A DNA stretch of 64,000 nucleotides, from contig JBQDZM010000013.1 in NCBI GenBank assembly GCA_052108535.1, positions 12,109-76,108 on the forward strand, given 5' to 3'. The first letter of the stretch is position 1, and the number at the start of each line of letters is the position of its first letter. The translations under genes were made by a program, and so were the position numbers. The stretch is from Galactobacter sp052108535 (GTDB lineage Bacteria > Actinomycetota > Actinomycetes > Actinomycetales > Micrococcaceae). The notes beneath the pieces were generated by a model, which had not been told where the DNA came from, made no database searches, and was given only the letters and a program-made list of their open reading frames with translations. Shown here piece after piece: positions 51,111 through 59,018 of this stretch.

Positions 51111-52097
51111 ATGGACAACTACTGGCTGTGGATGGTGCTCGGTCTGGTGATCGCCGTGATCGGAGCGGGGGCAGCCCTGCGCAGAGTGCGATCCAACAAC
51201 GCCAAGTTGTTCCAGACGGAGGTCACCGCGGAGCGAGCCGCAGCCGCTGCCGCCAAGCTCAGCGCGGAAGAACACCGCGCCGTGTACCGCTTCCTCGCCA
51301 CGGATAACCTCCTCGGAGCGGCCCAGGCCGTTCGCCAAGCCACCAGGCAGTCCGCACGGGACTGCTTGTTGGACGTGCAGTCCCTGGCCCGGTTCCCCCA
51401 GGTTGCCGGCAGTGCGCAAGCGGCCGGTCCGGAAGACGGCGGGCAGGCGCCCGCGCCGTCGGACCCTGAAACCAGCCAGGAAGCACCGTCGACGGGCGCT
51501 TCTTCCGCGCCGAGCGCGGACGCAGCAGAACAGCCGGTGAACGCTGACGAGGCCCGCCTGGTGGGTGACAACGGATTCGACCCCGGGCCAAACCCCACGC
51601 CGGAGATGTCGGACGAGGACTGGGTGATCCCGGACGATTGGGAGAACACCTACGGTGGAGACTTCGGTGGCGGGGAACGACACATGGAGTTCACCCACCA
51701 CGACGGAGAGCAGCTGCGCCGTTTCTCCACGCAGGACCTGCCAGACGCAGAACGTGACCAGATCATGAGTCAGCTACGCGACGGCGACGTCGCCGAGGCC
51801 GCTCGGCTGATCTCGGAGAAGGTCGGCTTGGGCCCTGAAGAAGTGGAGATGGCGTTGCGCGCCAACCACGATTCAGGTCGGGACAAGGTGGACGGCGTGG
51901 CCGTGCGCTTCAACCGCGAGAACGGGGAGACCGTCGAATTCTCCACGCAGGACCTCTCCGAGCCGGAGCGGGTGCAGTTCATTGCCGCGTTGCGGATGGG
52001 GGACTTGGCCACAGCCTCGGAGCTGGTGGCGCAGCACACCGGGCTTTCGCCTGAGCAGGCGCTCGGCATGTTGAAGGCGTTCCGACCGCCGCAGTGA
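51111..52097 (+). CDS. Membrane-anchored protein with repeated helical domains, function unknown
   Basis: 328 residues. One N-terminal helix (WLWMVLGLVIAVIGAGAAL, about 5-23) anchors the protein. A coiled, Ala-rich stretch with EEHRAVYRFLATDNLLGAAQAVRQAT follows, then a Pro/Ser/Ala-rich linker (about 97-160). The C-terminus holds two clear repeats of ~60 residues: FTHHDGEQLRRFSTQDLPD, then RDGDVAEAARLISEKVGLG; and FNRENGETVEFSTQDLSE, then RMGDLATASELVAQHTGLS. The N-terminal stretch looks like a third, diverged unit. The repeats end in a motif reminiscent of the L7/L12 C-terminal helix, but I do not recognise the family. Confidence 0.85.
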   Translation: MDNYWLWMVLGLVIAVIGAGAALRRVRSNNAKLFQTEVTAERAAAAAAKLSAEEHRAVYRFLATDNLLGAAQAVRQATRQSARDCLLDVQSLARFPQVAGSAQAAGPEDGGQAPAPSDPETSQEAPSTGASSAPSADAAEQPVNADEARLVGDNGFDPGPNPTPEMSDEDWVIPDDWENTYGGDFGGGERHMEFTHHDGEQLRRFSTQDLPDAERDQIMSQLRDGDVAEAARLISEKVGLGPEEVEMALRANHDSGRDKVDGVAVRFNRENGETVEFSTQDLSEPERVQFIAALRMGDLATASELVAQHTGLSPEQALGMLKAFRPPQ

Positions 52098-52312
52098 TGT
52101 GGTGGTGAGCTGTTGCACCGCTGAGGAACCCGTATCCGACGCTGCTGACCCGGTCCGGGGTACCTGTGTCGGATACTGGGATCAGGGAGGTCGTTGCGGC
52201 AGCGTCGGCGGCTTTAGTTGGGGCACCTTTTGACGTCGTACCCGGTGCTGGGTGGTGGCTAGGGCAACGAATCCGCCATTTTGGGCAACTCCGCATCCGC
52301 CCGGGTGGACGA

Positions 52313-52344
52313 AAACCCCGGAATCATGGGGGATTCCGGGGTTT
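52313..52344 (-). terminator. Terminator after tRNA-Ser(GCU)
   Basis: AAACCCCGGAATC (52313-52325) pairs perfectly with GATTCCGGGGTTT (52332-52344); on the minus strand it runs into TTTTCG. The preceding stretch 52098-52312 holds no recognisable feature. Confidence 0.85.
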
Positions 52345-52351
52345 CATTCTG

Positions 52352-52440
52352 CGGAGACGGGGGGATTTGAACCCCCGGTCCCCTTTAACAGGGACCCTTC
52401 ATTAGCAGTGAAGTCCATTCGGCCGCTCTGGCACGTCTCC
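52352..52440 (-). tRNA. tRNA-Ser, anticodon GCU
   Basis: 89 nt. Acceptor GGAGACG pairs with CGTCTCC, discriminator G. The anticodon arm CTTCA-CTGCTAA-TGAAG gives GCU. Long variable arm (GGTCCCTGTTAAAGGGGACC), T-loop GGTTCAAAT. Confidence 0.95.
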
Positions 52441-52518
52441 ACGCTGCCTTGCGGCAGCAGGGTCCAGCCTAGCGGAGAGTTGGCCTGTGCCTCAAACCGG
52501 CGGCTGGGTGGCGGAGTT

Positions 52519-53103
52519 TCAGAAGGGGTATTCGGTTGAGTCCGCTGGCAGGTAGAGGACGCCGACGACTAGCCCCTCTGTGTCCACGGCGATGCGTCCC
52601 ATGAGTTCTCCGGCTTCTTGACGAAGCGTGGTCACGCCGACGCTGATGCCGAGCATGGCGCCGTCATCAGCGCCGACGCTGGTCGTGTCCGTGGAGCCCT
52701 CGCCTGGTGCCACGACCGTGGTCTCCTCGACGTCGTCGAGTTCGCCCTGCTCGCCCACGGCTCGGGCCCAGACGTCGATGATCTCCTCCCAGGTGAGGGC
52801 GACGTCCGGGTGGAGGGCGGCCATCGTGGCGGTCTGGTCTCCGGCGGCGACGTTGCGGAAGAAGGCTTCGGTGATCTTCTTGACGGTGGCTGCGGGTTGA
52901 GGCTGCATGGTTGCTCCTGTTCGTGGGTCCTTGGGTTTGCCGAACCTCTTGAAGGCGGCTTGCCTGCTCATGTGGAGGGTGGCGCCGATCTGGGCCCATG
53001 TGAGGCCTGCGTCCCGTGCGGCGTCCACCGCTCGGTGGAGTTGTGTCTGTGAATGCTCGACGGCGCGTTGTGCCTTCGCGACGTCGGCGAGGGGATCGCT
53101 CAT
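52519..53103 (-). CDS. HTH-domain protein with NTF2/DUF3887-like C-terminus
   Basis: 194 residues. The N-terminal 60 have HRAVDAARDAGLTWAQIGATLHMSRQAAFKRFG, a helix-turn-helix of the type found in sigma/AsnC-like small regulators. From about residue 70 (AATVKKITEAFFRNVAAGDQTATMAALHPDVALTWEEIIDVWARAVGEQGEL) the sequence fits DUF3887/NTF2-like folds. Such two-domain proteins are common in actinobacteria; the ligand is unknown. Three half-sites of GGTTGAC lie directly upstream, within the promoter, which suggests autoregulation. Confidence 0.8.
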   Translation of the reverse strand: MSDPLADVAKAQRAVEHSQTQLHRAVDAARDAGLTWAQIGATLHMSRQAAFKRFGKPKDPRTGATMQPQPAATVKKITEAFFRNVAAGDQTATMAALHPDVALTWEEIIDVWARAVGEQGELDDVEETTVVAPGEGSTDTTSVGADDGAMLGISVGVTTLRQEAGELMGRIAVDTEGLVVGVLYLPADSTEYPF

Positions 53104-53111
53104 GACCAGTA

Positions 53112-53141
53112 GTCAACCTTCGGTTGACATGGTTGTCAACC
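53112..53141 (-). promoter_or_regulatory. Three overlapping GGTTGAC half-sites (candidate autoregulatory operator)
   Basis: GTCAACC-TTC-GGTTGAC (53112-53128) and GGTTGACA-TGGT-TGTCAACC (53122-53141) share the middle half-site. The TTGACA within it can also serve as a -35 element on the minus strand, so a bound protein would block the promoter. Confidence 0.6.
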
Positions 53142-53252
53142 AAAAGATGACAATAGTGCGTCGAGCGGCCATGCGTGCGCTCGCGCCTGGTTTCGCGGCC
53201 GACGTCGCATCGGCGAGTCTCGAGAGCGGCTCGACACCTGAGGAGTCGAATG

Positions 53253-53271
53253 TGATGTGATGCACACATCA
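53253..53271 (+). promoter_or_regulatory. Palindrome upstream of the Asp23 operon
   Basis: TGATGTG-ATGCA-CACATCA, perfect 7-bp arms, 156 nt before the asp23 ATG. Read as TGTGATGTGATGCACA (53251-53266) it is also a loose CRP-like match. The rest of 53142-53427 shows no gene. Confidence 0.4.
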
Positions 53272-53427
53272 GAATTGGTGCGTCACGAATCCCGGTCCAC
53301 GGCCGTCTTATCTGCAGAAGCGTCCAACCGGCGCTCACACAACGGCACGATGCGTCGGCTGGATCAGCCCACGCCCCGCTCCGACACCGGAGTCGGCAGT
53401 GCCAACAAAAGAGTGGAGGCAGAGCAC

Positions 53428-53922
53428 ATGGCCAAGGATGAATCCGTCAACAACGGACCCGTCACCGTCGATACCACGCACGCCAAGCCCAACTCGCGGG
53501 TAGACCGCGTCCAGCCGAAGTCGGCACAGGAGGCCGGCCAGGATTCGTCGTCCGGTACCACCAATATCGCCGACGCCGTGGTGGCCAAGGTTGCCGGCAT
53601 CGCCGCACGACAGGTCAAGGGTGTGTACGCACTTGGCGGCACCGGGGCCCGCGCGCTCGGCGCGTTGCGGGATGCGGTCAACGTCACCGATCTGACGCAG
53701 GGCGTCAGCGTGGAGGTCGGAGAGACACAGGCCGCGGCAGACCTCACCATCGTGGTGGACTACCCGGAGCCGGTCCACGAGGTGGCCGAGGCGGTGCGTT
53801 CCGCCGTCGCAGACGCCATCACCCGCCTCGTGGGGCTGGAGGTCGTCGAGATCAACATCGACGTCACCGACGTGCACCTGCCCGACGACAGCGACGAGGA
53901 CGACGAGGGTCGGGTCCAGTGA
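53428..53922 (+). CDS. Asp23/Gls24-family envelope stress response protein
   Basis: 164 residues. After an unordered 45-residue N-terminus the Asp23 fold begins: NIADAVVAKVAGIAARQVKGVYALGG, then GVSVEVGETQAAADLTIVVDYPEPVHEVAEAVRSAVADAITRLVGLEVVEINIDVTDVHLPDD. The end is very acidic. The start is the ATG at 53428 with RBS GGAGG. Asp23 proteins are anchored to the membrane by AmaP, which is encoded downstream. It is first gene of the operon and overlaps the next by GTGA. Confidence 0.93.
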   Translation: MAKDESVNNGPVTVDTTHAKPNSRVDRVQPKSAQEAGQDSSSGTTNIADAVVAKVAGIAARQVKGVYALGGTGARALGALRDAVNVTDLTQGVSVEVGETQAAADLTIVVDYPEPVHEVAEAVRSAVADAITRLVGLEVVEINIDVTDVHLPDDSDEDDEGRVQ

Positions 53923-54110
53923 GCGTCACGCTGATCGGTGCGCTGACAGGCGCCGCCCTTGCCGTCGTCGGCCTGGCCTTCGGGTTCTGGGCGATGGTGC
54001 TGGTGGCGGTCGCCGCAGGGATCGGCGGACTCATCGGGGCTGCCATCACCGGCAGGGTCGACGTGAGGGCGCTGATCGGAGCATTTTCCGGGCGGCGGAC
54101 GTCAGCATGA
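53919..54110 (+). CDS. Small DUF2273-like membrane protein of the Asp23 cluster
   Basis: 63 residues, GTG start overlapping the asp23 stop. Two hydrophobic helices (IGALTGAALAVVGLAFGFW and MVLVAVAAGIGGLIGAAI) are followed by a basic tail (GRVDVRALIGAFSGRRTSA). Size, topology and position agree with DUF2273-type proteins of Asp23/AmaP operons. Its stop overlaps the ATG of the broken Asp23 paralogue. Confidence 0.8.
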   Translation: MSVTLIGALTGAALAVVGLAFGFWAMVLVAVAAGIGGLIGAAITGRVDVRALIGAFSGRRTSA

Positions 54111-54371
54111 CGCATCTCGACACTCCGGCCGGGTCCATCACGATCCAACCTCGTGTCATCCACAAGGTCATGCGGGAGGCGGTCGTGGACGCGGTGGGAA
54201 CCAGCCGTCGAGCGGTGCACATCGAGAGCCTCAACACCAGTTCTGGAACGCGTACGTCACTTGCAACAGGAATTGGCGCCCGAGTTCTCCAGGCTCACCG
54301 GCCGCCAGGTCTCGCGAGTTGGATTCGACGTCACCGGAGCCGTGGTCCAAGCACGAAAGCGGGTGAGATGA
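54107..54371 (+). pseudogene. Disrupted second Asp23-like gene
   Basis: Frame 1 from the ATG at 54107 gives MTHLDTPAGSITIQPRVIHK, then VMREAVVDAVGTSRRAVHIESLN, a normal Asp23-like N-terminus. From about 54234 the continuation is in another frame: PVLERVRHLQQELAPEFSRL, then TGRQVSRVGFDVTGAVVQARKRVR, ending at TGA 54371, directly before the next gene. The central strand region expected in the family (about 20-25 residues) is missing. Deletion plus frameshift explains both points better than two separate small genes. If translated in frame 1 alone it would run on into the next gene to 54412. Confidence 0.75.
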
Positions 54372-54372
54372 C

Positions 54373-55017
54373 ATGGCAGAGGCCCATCAGGTGGACCATC
54401 AGCGCGCACTGAAGCGCGTCGTCCGGCGAGAGACGCACTCTCCCCGTACCGTCGCTGCAGTTGCCATGCTGACGGTGATCTCCCTGGTCGCCATTCTTGC
54501 CCTGGTGGAACTGGTCTTGTCGCTTGTCGGTGTGCCTGCCCTGGTCATGAGCCCAGGGCAGGCCGCCGCCGGGGAGAAGGAGCTGCCGCACCGGATCCAC
54601 GAGAACGTGGTCTTCATCGTGGTGGTGGCACTCTGCGCGTTCGGTGCAGTACTGCTATGGCTGGGTCTGGCACCTGGGAAGCGTCCTCGACGAGTCCTCC
54701 ACACGGTGCACGACCAGCGCGACGAGCAGACGGCAGCGTGCGTCGCCGTGGTGGACCATGCGGTCATTGCCGCAGCCATCGCCAGAGCTGTCGCCAAGGA
54801 AGCAGCCGTTAATCCGGATGCAGTGGTGGTCGGCATCGGACACCGCAGCGCCGACGTCACGGTGAAACCCGGACCCGGATACGGCGTTGACGCCGCCCGG
54901 ATCAAACACGTGGTCGCCGAGCAACTGCAGCCTTTTCAGCGCCGATCGCCCAGGATCCGGGTCCGCGCGGTGGACCAGCGCGGGAAACGGCCCTTCCTCA
55001 ACGAGAGCACGCCATGA
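54373..55017 (+). CDS. DUF6286-like membrane protein of the Asp23/AmaP cluster
   Basis: 214 residues. Two membrane helices (TVAAVAMLTVISLVAILALVELVLSLVGVPALV and VVFIVVVALCAFGAVLLWLGLAPG) are separated by ~30 extracytoplasmic residues, then a soluble C-terminal domain: VAVVDHAVIAAAIARAVAKEAAVNPDAVVVGIGHRSADVTVKPGPGYG. This arrangement fits DUF6286 proteins that sit in actinobacterial Asp23 operons. It is followed by AmaP with ATGA overlap. Confidence 0.85.
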   Translation: MAEAHQVDHQRALKRVVRRETHSPRTVAAVAMLTVISLVAILALVELVLSLVGVPALVMSPGQAAAGEKELPHRIHENVVFIVVVALCAFGAVLLWLGLAPGKRPRRVLHTVHDQRDEQTAACVAVVDHAVIAAAIARAVAKEAAVNPDAVVVGIGHRSADVTVKPGPGYGVDAARIKHVVAEQLQPFQRRSPRIRVRAVDQRGKRPFLNESTP

Positions 55018-55631
55018 ACGAGACCAAAAGAGGCTTCAACCGTGCAGTCCTCATCGTGACTGGCCTGGTGCTTTTCAGCGTTGCCGTGACCGTGATCGGC
55101 CTGCGCTACTGGACGTCTTTGGCGGAAGGGTGGCACTCGACCGCGGCGCAGTTCACCACCGGACTTCAGCAACTGGACCAGGACACTGCTCTGGGCAGTG
55201 CCGGAGCCCTGAGCTGGCTGACGGTACTGGTCTTCGCGGTGCTGATCCTGCTCCTGACGGTCTGCGCGTTGCTGGCCTTCGGGGTCGGAGGCGGTCGCAC
55301 CGACCTGATGACCAGGACGTCCCCCGGCCCAGGCGTGCATGGCTCGGTCACCGTTCACGGTGACGTCGCTGCGACGGTCGTGGACGAGGCGCTGAGCGAG
55401 CACGCAGAGATCCTGTCTGCCAAGGTGCGCATCCGCGAGATCAAGAAGCAGACCATGATGCAGATCATTCTGGTGCCCCGTCGGGGAACCTCCCCACAGG
55501 AGGCCACCGCAACCGTGGAGGCTGCGGTGAACGAGCTCGGCCGATTACTTGGATTCTCGCTACCAACGGTGATCTCCATCCGTGCCGGACTCAGGTCGAG
55601 GCTGTCGTCGGAGCGCTCCAGGGTGCAATGA
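55014..55631 (+). CDS. amaP: AmaP-like alkaline-shock membrane anchor protein
   Basis: 205 residues. TM1 (AVLIVTGLVLFSVAVTVIGL) and TM2 (SWLTVLVFAVLILLLTVCALLAFGVG) flank a ~50-residue loop. The soluble part has SVTVHGDVAATVVDEALSEHAEILSAKVRIREIKKQTMMQIILVPRRGTSP, an Asp23-like fold typical of AmaP, which recruits Asp23 to the membrane. The start overlaps the upstream stop. Confidence 0.88.
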   Translation: MNETKRGFNRAVLIVTGLVLFSVAVTVIGLRYWTSLAEGWHSTAAQFTTGLQQLDQDTALGSAGALSWLTVLVFAVLILLLTVCALLAFGVGGGRTDLMTRTSPGPGVHGSVTVHGDVAATVVDEALSEHAEILSAKVRIREIKKQTMMQIILVPRRGTSPQEATATVEAAVNELGRLLGFSLPTVISIRAGLRSRLSSERSRVQ

Positions 55632-55694
55632 CGCAGCCTCCGACCTCAGGCCAAGCTCAGAGGTCTCGTTCGAGGAAACCGACAAGCAAGGAAT

Positions 55695-56288
55695 ATGACC
55701 CAACAGGGCCACAACGGCGGCCACGGGCCCCTGGAGATCGCAGACGACCGCATCATCGCGGCGCGTGCGGCCGACGGGGACACCGTGGCTTTCGCCGTGC
55801 TGGTGCGCCGGTACACACCGATGATGCGCGCCTACGCTAGACGGATCATGTTTGCCCCAGCCGACGTGGAAGACGTGGTGCAGGAGGCTTTCATTGCGGC
55901 TTGGGAACAGCTGCCCGCATTGCAGGACTCCGGCAAAGTTAAGAGTTGGCTGATGCGGATCACCGGGCACAAGGCCATCGACCGCATGCGGGCGTCGCAC
56001 GCGTCCGCGCAAGTCGGTCAGCACGTGGACATCGCGGAGCTCGACGTCGCCGCAGCGGCCGCGCAGGGGCCGTCCGACCGCGCGGAGGCGCGGGAGGCAC
56101 TGACGCAACTGCGCGCAGCCGTCGGGCACCTACCCGACGCACAGCGGCAATGCTGGACCCTGCGGCATATCGGCGAACTGAGCTACGACGAGATCGCCGA
56201 CGAGCTCGACGCTCCCGTGTCCACGGTCCGAGGGCTTCTGGCCCGAGCCCGGAAAACGATCATCGTGCGGATGGAGGAATGGCGATGA
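55695..56288 (+). CDS. ECF-type RNA polymerase sigma factor
   Basis: 197 residues. Region 2: AFAVLVRRYTPMMRAYARRIMFAPADVEDVVQEAFIAAWEQLPALQDSGKVKSWLMRITGHKAIDRMR. Region 4: HLPDAQRQCWTLRHIGELSYDEIADELDAPVSTVRGLLARARKTI. RBS AAGGAA. It lies within the Asp23 operon and overlaps the next Asp23-like gene by ATGA; it probably drives envelope-stress expression, and the neighbouring protein may act as its anti-sigma. No GGAAC-type ECF promoter was obvious upstream. Confidence 0.93.
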   Translation: MTQQGHNGGHGPLEIADDRIIAARAADGDTVAFAVLVRRYTPMMRAYARRIMFAPADVEDVVQEAFIAAWEQLPALQDSGKVKSWLMRITGHKAIDRMRASHASAQVGQHVDIAELDVAAAAAQGPSDRAEAREALTQLRAAVGHLPDAQRQCWTLRHIGELSYDEIADELDAPVSTVRGLLARARKTIIVRMEEWR

Positions 56289-56908
56289 ACCATCTCAATG
56301 ACCCAGAACAGGCCGTCAGGGGACTGGAACCACAAGACCTGGACGGCCACACGGTCGAAGAACTCTATGACTACCTCGACGCAGGGAAGACGCCTGTCAA
56401 CCAGAGCATCGAGGACTCACCTGGCTGCCTGATGGCCATGGACTCCATCCAAAGACTCGGAGTCCTGACCTCGCAGATGTTCAAGTCCGACACCGATTCT
56501 GAACCGGCTGCCGACGAGTCCTGGGTTCAGCGCATCCTAGGTAGCGTCGCACGGGAGGTCAGGTCCGGGCGTGAGATCCCCTTGCTGGTCCCTGAGGTGG
56601 ATGACGAGCTCACCATCACGGAGGGTGCTTTGCGTGCGGCCGTGCGCGCGGCGGAACAGGACGTCCCCGGGCTCTTGGTCCTCCGCTGCCGTTTCGACGG
56701 CGACGTGACCGAGCCCGGCGAACCCATCCTGGTACGGGTCCAGATCGCCGTCGCCTACGGAGTGCCCATCCTGGACGCGGCGAACACGCTGAGAGCCGGA
56801 ATCGTCGAACAATTAACTCGACACAGCACTCTGGTGATCAACGGGATTGATATCTCGGTTGAGGACGTCTACCTGCCGGCACCCAAACAGGGGAACGAGG
56901 ACGAGTGA
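56285..56908 (+). CDS. Asp23-like protein with N-terminal extension, possible anti-sigma partner
   Basis: 207 residues. The N-terminal ~80 (LDGHTVEELYDYLDAGKTPVNQSIEDSPGCLMAMDSIQRLGVLTSQMF) resemble the segment before many anti-sigma and Asp23 proteins, without a zinc-binding HxxxCxxC. The C-terminal part (ILGSVAREVRSGREIPLLVPEVDDELTITEGALRAAVRAAEQDVPGLLVLRCRF, then ITVRVQIAVAYG-like and STLVINGIDISVEDVYL) is a circular Asp23 variant. Translationally coupled to the sigma gene, so regulation of that sigma factor is likely but unproven. Confidence 0.8.
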   Translation: MNHLNDPEQAVRGLEPQDLDGHTVEELYDYLDAGKTPVNQSIEDSPGCLMAMDSIQRLGVLTSQMFKSDTDSEPAADESWVQRILGSVAREVRSGREIPLLVPEVDDELTITEGALRAAVRAAEQDVPGLLVLRCRFDGDVTEPGEPILVRVQIAVAYGVPILDAANTLRAGIVEQLTRHSTLVINGIDISVEDVYLPAPKQGNEDE

Positions 56909-57222
56909 TGAACGATCAGGAAAAGTCCGCGCTGGCCCACGACATCGAGGCCGCAGTGAGCATGGTGCCGGAGGTCAGCGGTGTGTACCCGGCCGCACCG
57001 CTGATGGCCCGGGCTTTGCACTTCGGCGCAACGGTGGACCAGGGCGACGAAGGGGTGCGGGTGCGGATCGCTATAGGGGCCCACAGCGACGGATCCGCCG
57101 TGACGGGAGCCGTCGCCGCGCGCGCCGCCGCACTGCGCGTGTGCGCGGAACACGGTATCGAGCAGGAGTGCGTGACGGTAGCTGTGTCGGTGGTGATGGT
57201 CAGCGAGTCGGCGGCGCCCTGA
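56905..57222 (+). CDS. Small Asp23-cluster protein
   Basis: 105 residues (GTG at 56905, or ATG at 56908). SALAHDIEAAVSMVPEVSGVYP and VRVRIAIGAHSDGSAVTGAVAARAAALRVCAEHG resemble the strand-helix halves of Asp23, so it is probably a short diverged relative. It is last in the operon (GTGA overlap with the previous gene). No membrane segment. Confidence 0.8.
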   Translation: MMNDQEKSALAHDIEAAVSMVPEVSGVYPAAPLMARALHFGATVDQGDEGVRVRIAIGAHSDGSAVTGAVAARAAALRVCAEHGIEQECVTVAVSVVMVSESAAP

Positions 57223-57309
57223 CGGCCCTGGCGACCATTGTGGGGCAGCGCCCCGGGATGAGAGGCTGAAGACAGTTTTCGCCAACCGTTGTCGAGAAGG
57301 AGAAGCGTG

Positions 57310-58080
57310 ATGGGACTCTTTGGGCGCAAGCCCAAGCAAGTTCCCGAGCCGGGCGCCGAACGACAGGTTCGACTCCGACGTGGCGTGGGCGATCTCGAGG
57401 TGGCTGGGGAGAAGTATCACGAGAAGGCGCTGAAACACGTCTGGAAACTGGCCGAGGATCACGACCACATCCCGGCCGCGCTGGACCCCGAACCGTCCAA
57501 CCCCCAGGACCCCAACGCGGTGCGCGTAGACCTCCTCGTTGCAGGTCTTGCGTTTCAGGCCGGCTACCTCCCCGTGGGCGACGCGACCCCCTACGCCCAC
57601 GCACTCTTGCCGTTGCATGAGCAAGGGCTCGTTGGGGTCGGCGAGGCCAAGCTGTGGAAGGGGAACTCCGGCTTCCAGGTCTACGTCAAGGTCAGCACCG
57701 ACCCGCTGCGGTTGGTTCCCCCGGCCATCGAAGACCCGGACGGGATATTCGTTGACGGGCTTTACGATCTCACCGTGGTTGGCGAGGAAAACCACCAGGA
57801 CTACCTTGCCGCCGTCGCCAGAACGGCCCGAAAAAGTCTGCTGTTCTCCTTCTTCGAGGCCACCGTTCCCAGCGGAAAGGACAAGGGGGAGGACACCTAT
57901 GCGGTGACTCTGCACGGCCAGAAGATCGGGCTACTCACCCGGAAGATGGCACAAAAGCACGCAGGGGTGATCCAACCGCTGCTTAACGCCGGCAAGCGGC
58001 CATACCTGCTTGGGCGGTTGGAAGAAGATCATCGAGGCTGGCAGGCGGTCCTAGAGGCCCCGCACACGGCGTCCGCCTGA
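57310..58080 (+). CDS. Protein with two HIRAN-like domains
   Basis: 256 residues. Repeat 1 (about 33-110): VAGEKYHEKALKHVWKLAEDHD, then EPSNPQDPNAVRVDLLVAGLAFQAGYLPVGDATPYA, a clear HIRAN pattern. Repeat 2 (about 155-235): VVGEENHQDYLAAVA, then EATVPSGKDKGEDTYAVTLHGQKIGLLTRKMAQKHAG, a weaker one. HIRAN domains bind DNA 3' ends or damaged DNA in helicases such as HLTF; a stand-alone double HIRAN has no assigned role. RBS AAGGAG before the ATG at 57310. A DEDDh exonuclease follows, which may be functionally related. Confidence 0.8.
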   Translation: MGLFGRKPKQVPEPGAERQVRLRRGVGDLEVAGEKYHEKALKHVWKLAEDHDHIPAALDPEPSNPQDPNAVRVDLLVAGLAFQAGYLPVGDATPYAHALLPLHEQGLVGVGEAKLWKGNSGFQVYVKVSTDPLRLVPPAIEDPDGIFVDGLYDLTVVGEENHQDYLAAVARTARKSLLFSFFEATVPSGKDKGEDTYAVTLHGQKIGLLTRKMAQKHAGVIQPLLNAGKRPYLLGRLEEDHRGWQAVLEAPHTASA

Positions 58081-58136
58081 CGCGGGTCAGCCCCGATCCG
58101 CATTCCGTCGGGGTTCTGGTGCATGATGAAGTCATC

Positions 58137-58736
58137 ATGAGCACACTGGACTTCGTCGCCATCGACTTCGAGACCGCAAACCGACAACGCGCCTCCGCCT
58201 GCCAGGTCGGCTTGGCACGCATAGAACGCGGTCGAATCGTGGACACCCAGGGTTGGTACATCGTGCCTCCCACTGGGGCGGAGGACTTCGACGCCATGAA
58301 CATCGGGATTCACGGGATCACCCCGGCCAAAGTCTTAGCCGAGGGGATCAGCTGGGCGGATTCGGTGGCTCGGATGCAGGAGATCATCGCAGGACTGCCG
58401 CTCGTGGCCCACAATTCCCCGTTCGACCGCAGCGTCTACACCCGCGCCAACGAACTGGCGGGAGTTTCGGCACCGACCTATCGCTGGGAGGACACCGTCG
58501 CACTCTCCCGACGCTCCTTGCCAGGACTGCAGAACCACAAACTCCACACGGTCACCGATGCGCTTGGTATCGAGTTCTTCAACCATCACGACGCGTATGC
58601 GGATGCAGTGGCCTGCGCCGAAATCGTCCAGATCCTCGCGCAGCGGGCCGGCGGTGTCGGCTTCGACGACCTCTGGCCGTCCGTGAAGCTGGCTGCGCGG
58701 ACGAAGGCCAGGAGCCTGACAAAATGGAGCTCATGA
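58137..58736 (+). CDS. DEDDh 3'-5' exonuclease (DNA polymerase III epsilon-like)
   Basis: 199 residues. FVAIDFETANRQRASACQVGLARI (ExoI, Asp/Glu), PLVAHNSPFDRSVY (ExoII, Asp) and HHDAYADAVACAEIV (ExoIII, His...Asp) form a complete DEDDh site. GIHGITPAKV is also typical. The start at 58137 (MSTLDFVAID) is chosen over an in-frame ATG 18 nt earlier; RBS weak. Stand-alone proteins of this family proofread or trim DNA or RNA. It overlaps the following membrane-protein gene by 13 nt. Confidence 0.9.
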   Translation: MSTLDFVAIDFETANRQRASACQVGLARIERGRIVDTQGWYIVPPTGAEDFDAMNIGIHGITPAKVLAEGISWADSVARMQEIIAGLPLVAHNSPFDRSVYTRANELAGVSAPTYRWEDTVALSRRSLPGLQNHKLHTVTDALGIEFFNHHDAYADAVACAEIVQILAQRAGGVGFDDLWPSVKLAARTKARSLTKWSS

Positions 58737-58987
58737 ACCAGTCGCCAGAGAGTTCTCGCGCCACGTCGGGCAGACGTCAGCTGGTGCAGGTCGGCATCGG
58801 CTGGGTGCTGACCTTGCTCGGCGGACTTGCCGGGCTCATCACCCTCTTCACCTTCCCGTTCGTGTTCTTCGGGGAGGGGAGCAGCGCCATTTGGGAAGCC
58901 ATCGCCTTCTTCATTCCCGAGGCCCTGGTCTTCTGCCTAGGGATCTGGCTCATCCGCCGAGGCAAGAAAACCGGTTCGGGGCGGTAG
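58724..58987 (+). CDS. Small two-helix membrane protein
   Basis: 87 residues with two hydrophobic segments (GIGWVLTLLGGLAGLITLFTFPFVFFG and AIAFFIPEALVFCLGIWLI) and a basic tail RRGKKTGSGR. The start is the ATG at 58724 (AGGAG about 10 nt upstream) or the ATG at 58733. No family recognised. Confidence 0.65.
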   Translation: MELMNQSPESSRATSGRRQLVQVGIGWVLTLLGGLAGLITLFTFPFVFFGEGSSAIWEAIAFFIPEALVFCLGIWLIRRGKKTGSGR

Positions 58988-59018
58988 TCACGCGCGGACT
59001 ACGGTGACGTCGAGCTTC

